Of a DNA stretch of 51,404 nt, positions 9,428 through 19,132 are shown piece after piece. The position numbers were made by a program, and so were the translations under genes. Position 1 is the stretch's first letter. Every line of letters starts with the position of its first letter. The stretch is from Gallionellales bacterium GWA2_60_18. GTDB lineage: Bacteria; Pseudomonadota; Gammaproteobacteria; Burkholderiales; Gallionellaceae. Under the pieces are notes generated by a model. That model had not been told where the DNA came from, did no database searches, and was given only the letters and a program-made list of their open reading frames with translations. Location: the NCBI GenBank assembly GCA_001801105.1, contig MGWS01000023.1, forward strand, positions 1-51,404. Reading direction: 5' to 3'.

Positions 9428-12223
9428 ATGACTAGCAGCAAGACTTACATTTACACATTCGAAGAGGGTGATGGAAAGAACAAGATGCTGCTGGGCGGCA
9501 AGGGCGCAAACCTGTGCGAGATGACGCAGATCGGGCTGAATGTCCCGCCGGGTTTCACCATCACCACCGATGCATGCACCGCCTACCTGGAAAAGAACCA
9601 ACTGCCGGATGGCCTGATGGCATCCGTCAAGACCCACATGCAGGCGCTTGAAAAAAAGACCGGCAAGGGTTTCGGCAGCGGCGACAACCCCCTGCTCGTC
9701 TCAGTGCGCTCCGGTTCATCCATGTCCATGCCGGGCATGATGGACACCATTCTCAACCTCGGTCTTAACGAAACCTCGCTAAAAGGTTTAATCAAGCAAA
9801 CCGGCAACGAGCGTTTCGCCTACGACACTTATCGCCGTTTCATCCAGCTGTTCGGCAAGATCGCGCTCAACATCAGCGACGAACATTTCGACGAACGCAT
9901 GGCCGCGATCAAGCGCAAATACGGCGCGCCGCAGGATCTGGATTTAGGTGTAGACCACCTCAAGGAACTGGCGGGCGAATTTCTTGCCATCGTGCAAAAG
10001 CATAGCGGCAAGCCCTTCCCGCAAGACCCCTATGAGCAACTTGAGATCGCGGTAGGCGCGGTGTTCGGTTCGTGGATGGGCAAGCGCGCGGTGGATTACC
10101 GCAAGCAGTTCAGGATCACCAGGGATCAGGCCAGCGGCACGGCGGTGAACATCTGCACCATGGTGTTCGGCAACATGGGCAATGATTCCGGCACCGGCGT
10201 GGGCTTCACGCGCAACCCCGGCACCGGCGAGAACCTGATCTACGGCGAATACCTGGTCAATGCGCAGGGCGAGGACGTGGTGGCGGGTATCCGCACGCCC
10301 AAGGCCATCGCCGAGATGGAACAGGAGATGCCGGAGATCTATCGCCAGCTGATGACGCTGCATAACCGGCTGGAGTCGCATTACCACGAAGTACAAGATT
10401 TCGAGTTCACCATCGAGAAGGGCATCCTGTATTGCCTGCAAACGCGCAACGGCAAGATGAACGCGCGCGGTATGGTGCGCAGCTCGGTGGAGATGTTCAA
10501 CGAGGGTCTGATCGACAAGGAGCGCGCGCTGCTGCGCGTCGAACCGGCCATCCTGGAACAACTGCTGGTGCCGCAACTGGCGCCGAACTTCCACGGCAAA
10601 TCGCTGGCGCAGGGTCTGCCGGCTTCGCCCGGCGCGGCTTCCGGCAAAATCGTGTTCGACGCCGACACAGCCGAAGCACGCGGTCGCGCAGGGGAGAAGA
10701 TCATCCTGGTGCGCGAGGAAACCAAGCCCGAAGATATCCACGGCTTTTTCCAGGCTCAGGGCATCCTCACCAGCCGCGGCGGCAAGACCTCGCACGCCGC
10801 CGTGGTGGCGCGCGGCATGGGCAAGCCCTGCGTCTCCGGCTGCGAAGCCATCGTCATCAACGATGTGCTGCGCAGCGCGCAGATAGGGGATACCACGCTG
10901 CAGGAAGGCGATGTCATCACCATCGACGGCGGCACCGGCCACGTGTATGCGGGCGAAGTGCCGACAGTGGAACCGGAGTTCTCCGAGGAGATGAATACGC
11001 TGCTGGAATGGGCTGATGAAGTTTCCCGCCTCAAGGTGATGGCCAACGCCGATACGCCCAACGACGCCCTGCGCGCGCGCGAGTTCGGCGCGATGGGCAT
11101 CGGCCTGTGCCGCACCGAGCGCATGTTCAACAGCACCGACCGCCTGCCCATCGTGCAGGAGATGATCCTGGCCGAGACTGTGGAAGAACGCCAGTCCGCG
11201 CTGGACCGTCTGTTGCCGATACAGCGCGCCGACTTCAAGGGCATCTTCAAGGCCATGAAGGGCCTGCCCGTCACCGTGCGCCTGCTCGATCCGCCGATGC
11301 ACGAGTTCCTGCCCACGGCAGCACAGCTCGAACTGGAGATCGCCCACCTGCACCAACTGAGCGACACCATCAAGGGACTGGAAGAGTTGCCGGACACGCT
11401 GAAGATGCTCAACCCCAAGCTGTATCAGCAATATGCCGACGGCCTGACCAAGCTGATGGGCGGACTGGGCGACTTCAAGGAATCGCACCTGGAAGAAGAC
11501 GTGATACACAAAAAGGAAATCGTGCTGAAGAAGGTGCGCGCACTGGCCGAGGTCAACCCTATGTTGGGCCATCGCGGTGTACGTTTGGGCATCACCTATC
11601 CCGAAATTTATTCGATGCAGATCCGCGCTGTGCTTGAAGCAGCAGCGCTATGCGCCAAGGAAGGTCTCGAGATCCATCCAGAGATCATGGTGCCGCAAGT
11701 AGCGACAGTAGAAGAGCTCAAACGCATTCACAGTTACGTGAAACGCATCCATGCGGAAGTGAACGCGACCCACGGCATCGACGTGCAATTCAAGTTCGGT
11801 TCCATGCTGGAAGTGGTGCGCGCCTGCGTGCGCGCCGGGCGCATGGCGGAAACTGCCGAGTTCTTCTCCTTCGGCACCAACGACCTGACCCAGGCCACCT
11901 TCTCGTTCAGCCGTGAAGATGCCGAGAACAAGTTCCTGCCCGCCTACAACGAGACCGGGATTCTGGAGGACAACCCGTTCGAGGTGCTGGACATCAAAGG
12001 CGTGGGCCAAATCATGAAGATGGCGATCACCAGAGGCCGCGAAACCAACCCCGACTTGAAGATGGGCATCTGCGGCGAACATGGCGGACACCCCGGCTCC
12101 ATCCACTTCTGCCATCACATCGGACTGAACTACGTCTCCTGTTCCGGCCCGCGTGTGCCCATCGCGCGTCTGGCCGCGGCGCAAGCCAAGTTGCTGGAAG
12201 AGCAGTACCGGGAACCGGTCTGA
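9428..12223 (+). CDS. ppdK: pyruvate, phosphate dikinase
   Basis: The 931-residue enzyme reversibly converts pyruvate, ATP and phosphate to phosphoenolpyruvate, AMP and pyrophosphate. The ATG at 9428 has AGGGGAG just upstream. The N-terminal ATP-grasp domain shows LLGGKGANLCEM and VSVRSGSSMSMPGMMDT. The swivelling phosphohistidine domain has GGKTSHAAVVARGMGKPC with the catalytic histidine at about residue 456. The C-terminal PEP/pyruvate barrel has FGTNDLTQ and GICGEHGGHPGS. Length and motifs fit PPDK and not PEP synthase. Placed after nifJ and near pyruvate carboxylase, it could take pyruvate made by PFOR towards PEP, or run glycolytically with pyrophosphate; the sequence does not decide the direction. 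Confidence 0.96.
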   Translation: MTSSKTYIYTFEEGDGKNKMLLGGKGANLCEMTQIGLNVPPGFTITTDACTAYLEKNQLPDGLMASVKTHMQALEKKTGKGFGSGDNPLLVSVRSGSSMSMPGMMDTILNLGLNETSLKGLIKQTGNERFAYDTYRRFIQLFGKIALNISDEHFDERMAAIKRKYGAPQDLDLGVDHLKELAGEFLAIVQKHSGKPFPQDPYEQLEIAVGAVFGSWMGKRAVDYRKQFRITRDQASGTAVNICTMVFGNMGNDSGTGVGFTRNPGTGENLIYGEYLVNAQGEDVVAGIRTPKAIAEMEQEMPEIYRQLMTLHNRLESHYHEVQDFEFTIEKGILYCLQTRNGKMNARGMVRSSVEMFNEGLIDKERALLRVEPAILEQLLVPQLAPNFHGKSLAQGLPASPGAASGKIVFDADTAEARGRAGEKIILVREETKPEDIHGFFQAQGILTSRGGKTSHAAVVARGMGKPCVSGCEAIVINDVLRSAQIGDTTLQEGDVITIDGGTGHVYAGEVPTVEPEFSEEMNTLLEWADEVSRLKVMANADTPNDALRAREFGAMGIGLCRTERMFNSTDRLPIVQEMILAETVEERQSALDRLLPIQRADFKGIFKAMKGLPVTVRLLDPPMHEFLPTAAQLELEIAHLHQLSDTIKGLEELPDTLKMLNPKLYQQYADGLTKLMGGLGDFKESHLEEDVIHKKEIVLKKVRALAEVNPMLGHRGVRLGITYPEIYSMQIRAVLEAAALCAKEGLEIHPEIMVPQVATVEELKRIHSYVKRIHAEVNATHGIDVQFKFGSMLEVVRACVRAGRMAETAEFFSFGTNDLTQATFSFSREDAENKFLPAYNETGILEDNPFEVLDIKGVGQIMKMAITRGRETNPDLKMGICGEHGGHPGSIHFCHHIGLNYVSCSGPRVPIARLAAAQAKLLEEQYREPV

Positions 12224-12230
12224 AGTATCG

Positions 12231-12327
12231 AGCTGGTAGCTTGTGGCTGGTAGCGGGTAGCTTTCAGATGCGCGCGCGAGGCGCGCACTTTATAAAGCTA
12301 CAAGCTACCGCCTACCAGCTACCAGCT
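12231..12327. repeat. imperfect inverted repeat of the AGCTGGTAGC type
   Basis: Two arms rich in the word AGCTGGTAGC/GCTACCAGCT face each other around a GCGCGC-rich centre (about 12270-12286). The element fills the gap between the convergent ppdK and sdhA genes and could form a large hairpin on either strand, so it may act as a bidirectional terminator. Its low-complexity build, with the word repeated several times per arm, is typical of a dispersed intergenic repeat. Confidence 0.65.
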
Positions 12328-12332
12328 ACTGT

Positions 12333-14096
12333 CTAATAAACCCGCGGCTTGAGCGGGAACGACTCCACCGTCAGCGGCTTGAGGCGCACCGGTTTATACT
12401 CGAGGCGCTGTCCCTCGCGGTAATACAGGCTGTGCTTGAGCCAGTTGATGTCGTCGCGCTGCGGAAAATCCTCGCGCGCATGCGCGCCGCGGCTTTCCGT
12501 GCGTGCTGCGGCGGCAACCATGGTCGCCTGCGCCACCTCGATAAGGTTGTCCAGCTCCAAAGCCTCGATGCGCGCCGTATTGAACACGCGGCTGTTGTCC
12601 TTGATCCCGGTACACGCGGCACGCCCGGCGATCTGTTTGATCTGCTCCACGCCTTCCGCCAGCAGTTCCGGAAAACGGAACACACCGCAATGTTTCTGCA
12701 TGATGTGACGCATCGCATCGCCGACTTCGGCAACACGCTCGCCGTCCTTCTGGTTATCCAGCCGCGCCAGCCGCGCCAAGGAATATCCGGCTGAATCGGC
12801 GGGCAAGCGCTTGGGATGAGGATGGCTTTGCAGGTCTTCGATGATCTGCCTGCCTGCCTCGCGCCCGAACACCAGCAGGTCGAGCAACGAATTGCAGCCC
12901 AGCCGGTTCGCGCCATGCACCGACACGCAGGCGCACTCGCCCACGGCATACAGGCCGTGCACCACTTCCTCCGGCCCATGCTGATATGGCGCGACTACCT
13001 GCCCGTGGTAGTTGGTCGGGATGCCGCCCATCATGTAGTGCGCGGTCGGCACGACCGGTATCGAAGCCTTGGCCGGGTCGACATGGGCGAATTTCAGCGC
13101 GATCTCACGGATGCCCGGCAAGCGCTGCTTGATAATCTCGTCGCCGAGATGGTCCAGTTTGAGCAGTATATGATCCCCCTGCGGCCCGCAGCCGCGCCCT
13201 TCATTGATCTCCACGGCGATGGCGCGCGACACCACGTCGCGGCTGGCCAGGTCTTTCGCGTTAGGCGCGTAGCGCGGCATGAAGCGCTCGCCAGTCCGGT
13301 TCACCAGATAGCCGCCCTCGCCGCGCACGCCTTCGGTGATCAGCACTCCCGCACCGTACACTCCGGTCGGGTGGAACTGAAAGAATTCCATATCCTCCAG
13401 CGGGATGCCGGCGCGCGCCGCCATGCCCAGACCGTCGCCGGTGTTGATGTAGGCATTGGTGCTGGATTCGAAGATGCGCCCCGCCCCGCCGGTGGCGAGC
13501 AACGTGGCGCGCGCCTGGAACACCATCACTTCGCCGGTCTCGATCTCCAGCGCGGTCACGCCGAGCACGTCGCCGTCCGCGTCGCGGATCAGGTCCAGTG
13601 CCATCCATTCGATGAAGAAGTTCGTATTGGCCTTGACGTTCTGCTGGTACAGCGTGTGCAGCATGGCATGGCCGGTGCGGTCGGCGGCGGCGCAGGCGCG
13701 CTGCACCGGCGTCTTGCCGTATTCCTGCATGTGGCCGCCGAATGGGCGCTGATAGATCTTGCCGCTGTCGAGCCGGTCGAACGGCATGCCGTAATGTTCC
13801 AGCTCGTACACCACCTCGGGCGCGGCGCGGCACATGAACTCGATGGCGTCCTGGTCGCCGAGATAGTCCGAGCCCTTCACCGTGTCGTACATGTGCCAAT
13901 GCCAGTTGTCTGCGCCGATATTGCCGAGCGAGGCGGCGATGCCGCCCTGCGCCGCCACCGTGTGCGAACGGGTCGGGAATACCTTGGACAGCACCGCCAC
14001 CTTCAATCCGGCTTCGGAAAGTTGTAGTGCCGCGCGCATCCCGGCGCCGCCCGCGCCGACCACCACCACATCGAACGTTCTCTTCGCAACCGCCAT
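12333..14096 (-). CDS. sdhA: succinate dehydrogenase flavoprotein subunit
   Basis: This subunit oxidises succinate to fumarate in the TCA cycle at the inner face of the cytoplasmic membrane. The ATG at 14096 overlaps the sdhD stop (TAATG) and has a GGGGG Shine-Dalgarno, giving 587 residues, the normal SdhA length; an in-frame start four codons earlier lies inside sdhD. The N-terminal FAD fold is [14 protein letters not shown], and [12 protein letters not shown] contains His45, expected to bind FAD covalently. Further conserved stretches are [20 protein letters not shown] and the [18 protein letters not shown] motif. Fumarate reductase FrdA is related, but two b-type anchor subunits with SdhC/SdhD features precede it. 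No sdhB follows, which is unusual. Confidence 0.95.
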   Translation of the reverse strand: MAVAKRTFDVVVVGAGGAGMRAALQLSEAGLKVAVLSKVFPTRSHTVAAQGGIAASLGNIGADNWHWHMYDTVKGSDYLGDQDAIEFMCRAAPEVVYELEHYGMPFDRLDSGKIYQRPFGGHMQEYGKTPVQRACAAADRTGHAMLHTLYQQNVKANTNFFIEWMALDLIRDADGDVLGVTALEIETGEVMVFQARATLLATGGAGRIFESSTNAYINTGDGLGMAARAGIPLEDMEFFQFHPTGVYGAGVLITEGVRGEGGYLVNRTGERFMPRYAPNAKDLASRDVVSRAIAVEINEGRGCGPQGDHILLKLDHLGDEIIKQRLPGIREIALKFAHVDPAKASIPVVPTAHYMMGGIPTNYHGQVVAPYQHGPEEVVHGLYAVGECACVSVHGANRLGCNSLLDLLVFGREAGRQIIEDLQSHPHPKRLPADSAGYSLARLARLDNQKDGERVAEVGDAMRHIMQKHCGVFRFPELLAEGVEQIKQIAGRAACTGIKDNSRVFNTARIEALELDNLIEVAQATMVAAAARTESRGAHAREDFPQRDDINWLKHSLYYREGQRLEYKPVRLKPLTVESFPLKPRVY

Positions 14097-14440
14097 TACA
14101 TCCCCCACAGTATCTCCACCGACCAGATGCCATACAGCAACAGCGCCAGTATCGTCAGCGTGTGTATCACCAGACGGATACCCGTCGGCTTCACGTAATC
14201 CATCACGATGTCACGCACGCCGATCCAGGCGTGATAGAACACGCACAGCAGGAACAGCAGGGTGAAGCTGCGCACCGCCTGGCTGGAAAACAATCCCGTC
14301 CACGAATCGTAGTCCAGATACGGCTGCCACAACAGATAGCCGGCCAGCGCCACGCTGTACGCCGCCAGTATCACCGCCGTGATGCGCTGGATCAGCCAGT
14401 CGCGCAGGCCGTAATGCGCGCCGGTGACGATGCGGTTCAC
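14096..14440 (-). CDS. sdhD: succinate dehydrogenase membrane anchor subunit D
   Basis: The 114-residue protein helps bind haem b and ubiquinone. It most likely starts at a GTG at 14440 that overlaps the sdhC stop codon (GTGA), a typical sign of translational coupling; the first residues are [21 protein letters not shown]. Three hydrophobic segments (about 19-39, 56-78 and 88-110) fit the SdhD fold. Within [16 protein letters not shown], His70 is the expected axial haem ligand and the following Arg/Asp/Tyr residues match the quinone-site pattern. The gene ends overlapping the sdhA start. Confidence 0.88.
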   Translation of the reverse strand: MNRIVTGAHYGLRDWLIQRITAVILAAYSVALAGYLLWQPYLDYDSWTGLFSSQAVRSFTLLFLLCVFYHAWIGVRDIVMDYVKPTGIRLVIHTLTILALLLYGIWSVEILWGM

Positions 14441-14811
14441 CACAGTTTCACCCCGATCAGCATGGTCAGCCCCAGGCTCGCCGCGATCACCATCCAGCTG
14501 CTGCCGCGCGCCAGCGCGAGATCGCGCACATAGTGCAAATCTATGGCCAGATAGCGCAACCCGGCGCAGAAGTGATGCAGGAACGCCCATAGCAGGCCGA
14601 GCAGCGTCAATTTCGCCAGCGGGTGCGCCAGCAAGCCGGCCAGCTGCGTGTAAGTCTCGATGGAACGCAGGCTGTATTGCAGCATCAGCAACAGCGGCGG
14701 CAGCGCGAGGAACAGCAGCAGGCCGCTGACGCGGTGGAGAATGGAAACCATACCGGGGAGCGGCAATTTGATGAGGTACAACGCGAGATGTTTGGGGCGT
14801 TTCTTATCCAT
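14437..14811 (-). CDS. sdhC: succinate dehydrogenase cytochrome b556 subunit C
   Basis: The 124-residue integral membrane protein starts at the ATG at 14811 (MDKKRPKHLALYLIKLPLPG). It contains the family signature MVSILHRVSG near residue 21, whose serine and arginine line the quinone site. The haem-ligand region is FLHHFCAGLRYLAIDLH near residue 77. Three hydrophobic helices are evident. It is the first gene of the sdhC-sdhD-sdhA set and is divergent from mdh; the 132 bases between them must carry both promoters. Confidence 0.9.
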   Translation of the reverse strand: MDKKRPKHLALYLIKLPLPGMVSILHRVSGLLLFLALPPLLLMLQYSLRSIETYTQLAGLLAHPLAKLTLLGLLWAFLHHFCAGLRYLAIDLHYVRDLALARGSSWMVIAASLGLTMLIGVKLW

Positions 14812-14943
14812 TACCGACCTTTTCGATGATGAAGCGAACGGATGATGACATGAAACCGGCAGCCGCCATGCTACACCTTTTGCATGGCATCGGAAAACCA
14901 AAACAATTATCATGCGCACACTATCGCACAGGAGGAATTTTGC

Positions 14944-15927
14944 ATGAAGGCACCCATCCGCATCACCGTCACCGGCGCCGCCGGCCAGATCAGCTATGCC
15001 GCGCTGTTCCGCATCGCCAACGGCATCATGCTGGGACAGGAGCAGCCGGTCATCCTGCAGTTGCTGGACATACCGCAGGCGCAGACGATGTTGAAGGGCG
15101 TGATGATGGAGCTGGAAGATTGCGCCTTTCCGCTGTTGCAGCAGATCATCATCACCGATGACCCCAAGGTCGCCTTCCGCGATACCGAGATCGCGCTGCT
15201 GATCGGGGCGCGCCCGCGCGGCAAGGGGATGGAGCGCAAGGATCTGCTGGAGTCCAACGGGGCGATCTTCGCCGAGCAGGGCAAGTTGCTCAACGAGTAT
15301 GCGGAGCGCCATGTCAAGGTGCTGGTGGTGGGCAATCCGGCCAATACCAATGCGCTGATCGCGATGAAGAACGCGCCCGATCTCGATCCGCGCAATTTCA
15401 CGTCAATGATGCGGCTGGACCATAACCGCGCCATCGCGCAGGTGGGTCAGAAGTTGTTCCAGCCGCTTCAGGACATCAAGAAGATGATCGTCTGGGGCAA
15501 TCATTCCGGCACGCAGTATCCGAATCTGGATCATGCCGAGATCCGCGGCAAGCTAGTGCGCGATCTGTTGGCCGATCAGGACTGGGTGGAGCAGGTGTTC
15601 ATCCCGACGGTGCAGAAACGTGGGGCGGCGGTGATCGAGGCGCGCGGTTTGTCGAGTGCGGCGAGTGCCGCGAATGCGGCGATCTTTCACATGCACGACT
15701 GGGTGCGCGGCGCGCACCACAACAACTGGGTGACCATGGGGGTACCGTCCGATGGCAGCTACGGGATTCCGGAGGGGGTGGTCTACGGTTTCCCGGTGCG
15801 TTGCAGCCACGGCCAGTATCACATCGTCCAGGATCTGGAGATCAGCGATTCCAGCCGCAGGTATATGGATAACAGTTATCGCGAACTGCTCGAGGAGCGC
15901 GAGATGGTGCGGCATCTGCTGGGCTAA
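14944..15927 (+). CDS. mdh: malate dehydrogenase (NAD-dependent)
   Basis: It oxidises malate to oxaloacetate in the TCA cycle. The start is the ATG at 14944 with a near-perfect AGGAGG eight bases upstream, giving 327 residues, the size of the cytosolic-type Mdh of many betaproteobacteria. [16 protein letters not shown] is the dinucleotide-binding fold. [14 protein letters not shown] contains the mobile-loop arginines, [12 protein letters not shown] and MRLDHNRA line the substrate pocket, and [13 protein letters not shown] contains the catalytic histidine. Its product joins the oxaloacetate pool fed by the nearby pyruvate carboxylase. It is divergent from sdhC and convergent with nasA. Confidence 0.95.
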   Translation: MKAPIRITVTGAAGQISYAALFRIANGIMLGQEQPVILQLLDIPQAQTMLKGVMMELEDCAFPLLQQIIITDDPKVAFRDTEIALLIGARPRGKGMERKDLLESNGAIFAEQGKLLNEYAERHVKVLVVGNPANTNALIAMKNAPDLDPRNFTSMMRLDHNRAIAQVGQKLFQPLQDIKKMIVWGNHSGTQYPNLDHAEIRGKLVRDLLADQDWVEQVFIPTVQKRGAAVIEARGLSSAASAANAAIFHMHDWVRGAHHNNWVTMGVPSDGSYGIPEGVVYGFPVRCSHGQYHIVQDLEISDSSRRYMDNSYRELLEEREMVRHLLG

Positions 15928-16001
15928 GGGGCGCCGGCAGCGCCATCCCGCTTATTTGATAATTGCAGATTCTGCGCCGGGCGCATGCCCACAGCCGGGC
16001 A

Positions 16002-18665
16002 TCAATGGCGCTCCAGCATGCGATGGAGTTCCGGCACACACGAACCGCAGCCGGTTCCTGCCCTTAGCGCCTGACCGATGGACTCGACGCTGTTCAATCC
16101 CTGTTCGCGAATGGCATGCAGGATAGTCTTTTCGCCGACGCCGAAGCAGGCGCATATCGTGCTCCCGCTATCGGTCACCGATCCCTGGGGCGGACGCGCC
16201 GCCAGCAATGCAGCCGAATCCGCCGCATCCAGCACGGCCTTGCCGAACAGGCTGGCGACCCACTCCCGCTCCGGCAGACGCTGATCCGGCGCGATGAAAA
16301 ACACCGCCTCCAGCCTGCCCTCGTGCAGACAAGCTGCGCGATAGCGTCCCATTGCGGCATCGCGGTATTCCTGCCACACCCCAGGACTGGCCCGGGCGCT
16401 TTGCACCCATTCGCGCCAGTCATCCGGCAAGGCTTCGCCGGCGATCTCGTGACGCCAATAGCCATTCCCGCGGAAGCTGGTGCAATAGCTGGTTCCCGCC
16501 AGATCGAGGCGCTCCCGGCTCAATACGAACCCCTGCCATGCAGGCTGACAGGGCTCGACGCGCACCGGCGTATGTTTGGATTCCGGCTGGCCCGAGACCG
16601 GATCGGTGATTGGCGCTACCAGCGCATCCACCCGTGCAGCCTTCGCAAACGCATCGCTCCAGTGCATCGGCACGAATACCGAGCCGATGCGCTGGTCGCC
16701 GCTGACCTGTACCCGCGCCAGCATGCTGCCCTGGCGGCTGGTCAGGCGTGCCAGGCCACCGTCCTGCAAACGCAGGACTCCTGCATCATGCATGTGTATC
16801 TGCATGAAGGGTTCGAATAGATGCGTGTTCAGGCGCGGCACTTTGCCGGTGCGGGTCATGGTGTGCCACTGGTCGCGGATGCGGCCGGTATTCAGCACCA
16901 GCGGAAAGTCTCCGTCTGCCGCGATGGCGGGCAATCGCGGAACGATGGCGATCATGCGCGCCTTGCCGCCGCTGGTATGGAAACGTCCGTCGGTGAACAG
17001 TCTTGCGGCACCAACTGTCATCTGTCGGCTCACCGGCCATTGCACCGGTTGCATCGCCGCGTACCGGGCATCATCCAATCCGGACAGTGCGCCGATGTCG
17101 AAAGCACGCCCGTTTTCTTTTCCGAGTTTCGACAGATGCGCGTGTTCGCGAAATATCTGCGCCGGATGCGTGTAGGGGAACGCTTCCTCAAAACCAAGAC
17201 GCTGCGCCACTTGCGTGATGATCCACCAGTCCGGCATGGCCTCGCCCGCAGGCGCAAGAAATGGGCGCTGGCGCGAAATGCGCCGCTCCGAATTGGTCAC
17301 CGTGCCGTCCTTTTCGCCCCAGCCGGCAGCAGGCAACAGGATGTCGGCACAGGCGGTGGTATCGGTATGTCGCACGCAATCCGAGACCACCACCAGCTCG
17401 CAATTCCGCAGGGCGGCGCGCACGCGGTCGGCGTCCGGCATGCTCACCGCCGGATTGGTGCCCATGATCCACACCGCCTTGATCTTTCCCGTTTCGATGG
17501 CACGGAACATCTCCACCGCCTTGAGCCCGGGTGACCGAACGATGTTGGGCGCATTCCAGAAGCGGGACACCTGCTTGATGGCGGCAGCATCGGAAAAATC
17601 CAAGTGCGCCGCCAGTTGATTGGCCAATCCGCCCACCTCGCGCCCGCCCATGGCATTCGGCTGTCCGGTCACCGAGAACGGCCCCATGCCGGCACGGCCG
17701 ATGCGTCCCGTGGCCAAGTGAACGTTGATGATCGCGTTGGCCTTGTCCACGCCGCTGGAAGATTGGTTGATACCCTGCGAAAAAATCGTCACGGTGCGTG
17801 CGGTCGCGGCAAACAGGCGGAAGAATTCGCCGATCTGAACTTCAGTCACGCCGCAAGCCATCGCCACCTGCGCGATCGAATTCATCGGTCGCGCCGCCGC
17901 GAACGCGGCGGCAAAACCCTCCACATGCGCTTCGACATAAGCCAAGTCGAGCGCGTCCTCGCTGCGCAAGTGATGCAACAAACCGTTGAACAGATAAGCA
18001 TCGGAACCGGGCGCGATGGCCAGATGCAGATCGGCGATGTCGCAGGTGGCGGTACGCCTTGGGTCGATCACTACCACCCGCATGTCATATCGCGCCTGTT
18101 TCGCCGCGGCGAGGCGCTGATACAGCACCGGATGCGCCCACGCCAGGTTGGAGCCGACGATGACGACCAGATCGGCCATTTCGACATCTTCATAACAGAC
18201 CGGCACCGCATCGGCGCCAAAGGCGCGCTGCTGCGCCGCCACCGCCGTGGACATGCACAGGCGCGAATTGGTGTCGATGTTCGCGCTGCCGATGAAGCCC
18301 TTCATCAGCTTGTTGGCAACGTAGTAATCCTCGGTCAGCAGTTGCCCGGAGACATAGAACGCCACCGCCTCGGGACCATGTTGCGCGATGACCTTGCCGA
18401 AGCCATCGGCCACCCGGTCCAGCGCCGCCTCCCAGGAGACTTGCTCGCCATGCACCATGGGATGCAGCAACCGTCCTTCGACATCCAGCGTTTCCGCCAG
18501 CGCCGCTCCCTTGGAACAGAGGCGCCCGAAATTGGCCGGATGCTGTGGATCGCCGGACACCCGTACCCCGCCGTCTGCTTCGGCCGTTGCCAGCACACCG
18601 CAGCCGACCCCGCAATAGGGGCAGGTGGTGCGGATGGTTTCCGGCTCAGTCACTCTTTGTTGCAT
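16002..18665 (-). CDS. nasA: assimilatory nitrate reductase catalytic subunit
   Basis: The 887-residue cytoplasmic molybdenum enzyme reduces nitrate to nitrite. Near the N terminus CPYCGVGC (Cys15, 18, 22) and Cys50 bind a 4Fe-4S cluster. The body is a bis-MGD molybdopterin domain (INVHLATGRIGRAGMGPFSVTGQPNAMGGREVGG) followed by the C-terminal molybdopterin-binding domain (LNTGRIRDQWHTMTRTG). Residues about 830-887 form an extra BFD-like 2Fe-2S domain (ICACFGVGEKTI and GTGCGSCVPEL), typical of the NasA/NasC branch. There is no Tat signal, which fits an assimilatory rather than periplasmic enzyme. The ATG at 18665 overlaps nirD by 16 bases; a GTG at 18653 that overlaps the nirD stop is an alternative start. 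It is the last gene of the nitrate unit. Confidence 0.94.
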   Translation of the reverse strand: MQQRVTEPETIRTTCPYCGVGCGVLATAEADGGVRVSGDPQHPANFGRLCSKGAALAETLDVEGRLLHPMVHGEQVSWEAALDRVADGFGKVIAQHGPEAVAFYVSGQLLTEDYYVANKLMKGFIGSANIDTNSRLCMSTAVAAQQRAFGADAVPVCYEDVEMADLVVIVGSNLAWAHPVLYQRLAAAKQARYDMRVVVIDPRRTATCDIADLHLAIAPGSDAYLFNGLLHHLRSEDALDLAYVEAHVEGFAAAFAAARPMNSIAQVAMACGVTEVQIGEFFRLFAATARTVTIFSQGINQSSSGVDKANAIINVHLATGRIGRAGMGPFSVTGQPNAMGGREVGGLANQLAAHLDFSDAAAIKQVSRFWNAPNIVRSPGLKAVEMFRAIETGKIKAVWIMGTNPAVSMPDADRVRAALRNCELVVVSDCVRHTDTTACADILLPAAGWGEKDGTVTNSERRISRQRPFLAPAGEAMPDWWIITQVAQRLGFEEAFPYTHPAQIFREHAHLSKLGKENGRAFDIGALSGLDDARYAAMQPVQWPVSRQMTVGAARLFTDGRFHTSGGKARMIAIVPRLPAIAADGDFPLVLNTGRIRDQWHTMTRTGKVPRLNTHLFEPFMQIHMHDAGVLRLQDGGLARLTSRQGSMLARVQVSGDQRIGSVFVPMHWSDAFAKAARVDALVAPITDPVSGQPESKHTPVRVEPCQPAWQGFVLSRERLDLAGTSYCTSFRGNGYWRHEIAGEALPDDWREWVQSARASPGVWQEYRDAAMGRYRAACLHEGRLEAVFFIAPDQRLPEREWVASLFGKAVLDAADSAALLAARPPQGSVTDSGSTICACFGVGEKTILHAIREQGLNSVESIGQALRAGTGCGSCVPELHRMLERH

Positions 18666-18979
18666 TCACTGCTCTTCGCATCGAGATACAGCATGCCGTC
18701 CTCGACACGCGTGCCATAGCGGCGCGCACATCCCTGATCGGGTGCGACGGCCGCGCCGTTTTCCAGATCGATCATCCAGCTATGCAACGGACAGGTGACG
18801 CGATGTCCGTGCACGATGCCCTGCGCCAGCGGCCCGCCCTTGTGCGGGCAGCGATTGTCGAGCGCGAACACCTGATCGTCCACGCTGCGGAACACGGCGA
18901 TCTCGCCCTGTGCCGTCTTCACCACCCGCGCACCCTGGCGCGGGATATCTTCCAGCCTGCCGATTTGTATCCAGTCCAT
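18650..18979 (-). CDS. nirD: nitrite reductase small subunit (Rieske-type)
   Basis: The 109-residue partner of NirB in the cytoplasmic NADH-dependent nitrite reductase. The ATG at 18979 is preceded by AAGGAGT. A Rieske-like fold is indicated by CPHKGGPLAQG (Cys44, His46) and CPLHSW (Cys63, His66). Many NirD proteins lack these ligands, so their presence suggests a bound 2Fe-2S cluster here. It lies downstream of nirB, separated by a palindromic repeat, and overlaps the start of nasA. Confidence 0.92.
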   Translation of the reverse strand: MDWIQIGRLEDIPRQGARVVKTAQGEIAVFRSVDDQVFALDNRCPHKGGPLAQGIVHGHRVTCPLHSWMIDLENGAAVAPDQGCARRYGTRVEDGMLYLDAKSSECNKE

Positions 18980-19018
18980 GGTTGACTCCTTAAATTCAAA
19001 ACCTGTTTGCCACAGTCT

Positions 19019-19132
19019 GTAGGGTGGGCACGTTTTCTGTGCCCACGCGGATGCTGCAAACCAACGGCAGGCACCTCGCACCCCACGAAATTGCGATCCT
19101 CCGCGTGGGCACAGAAAACGTGCCCACCCTAC
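19019..19132. repeat. inverted-repeat element with GTAGGGTGGGCA ends (copy 1)
   Basis: Perfect 32-base arms (19019-19050 and 19101-19132) that begin and end with GTAGGGTGGGCA/TGCCCACCCTAC flank a 50-base centre. Each arm is itself a small hairpin (GTGGGCAC...GTGCCCAC). It fills the nirB-nirD gap and its outer end supplies the nirB stop codon (TAG of GTAGGG). The same termini occur at 25835-25913 and 43635-43710. The structure resembles REP or miniature inverted-repeat elements; no transposase is in the window. Confidence 0.85.

Noticed and set aside
19019..19132. The nirB-nirD palindrome as an ordinary intrinsic terminator
   Set aside because: It has no T-run on either strand, and two other elements with the same ends exist in the window, so it is better called a repeat. 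An effect on read-through is still possible.
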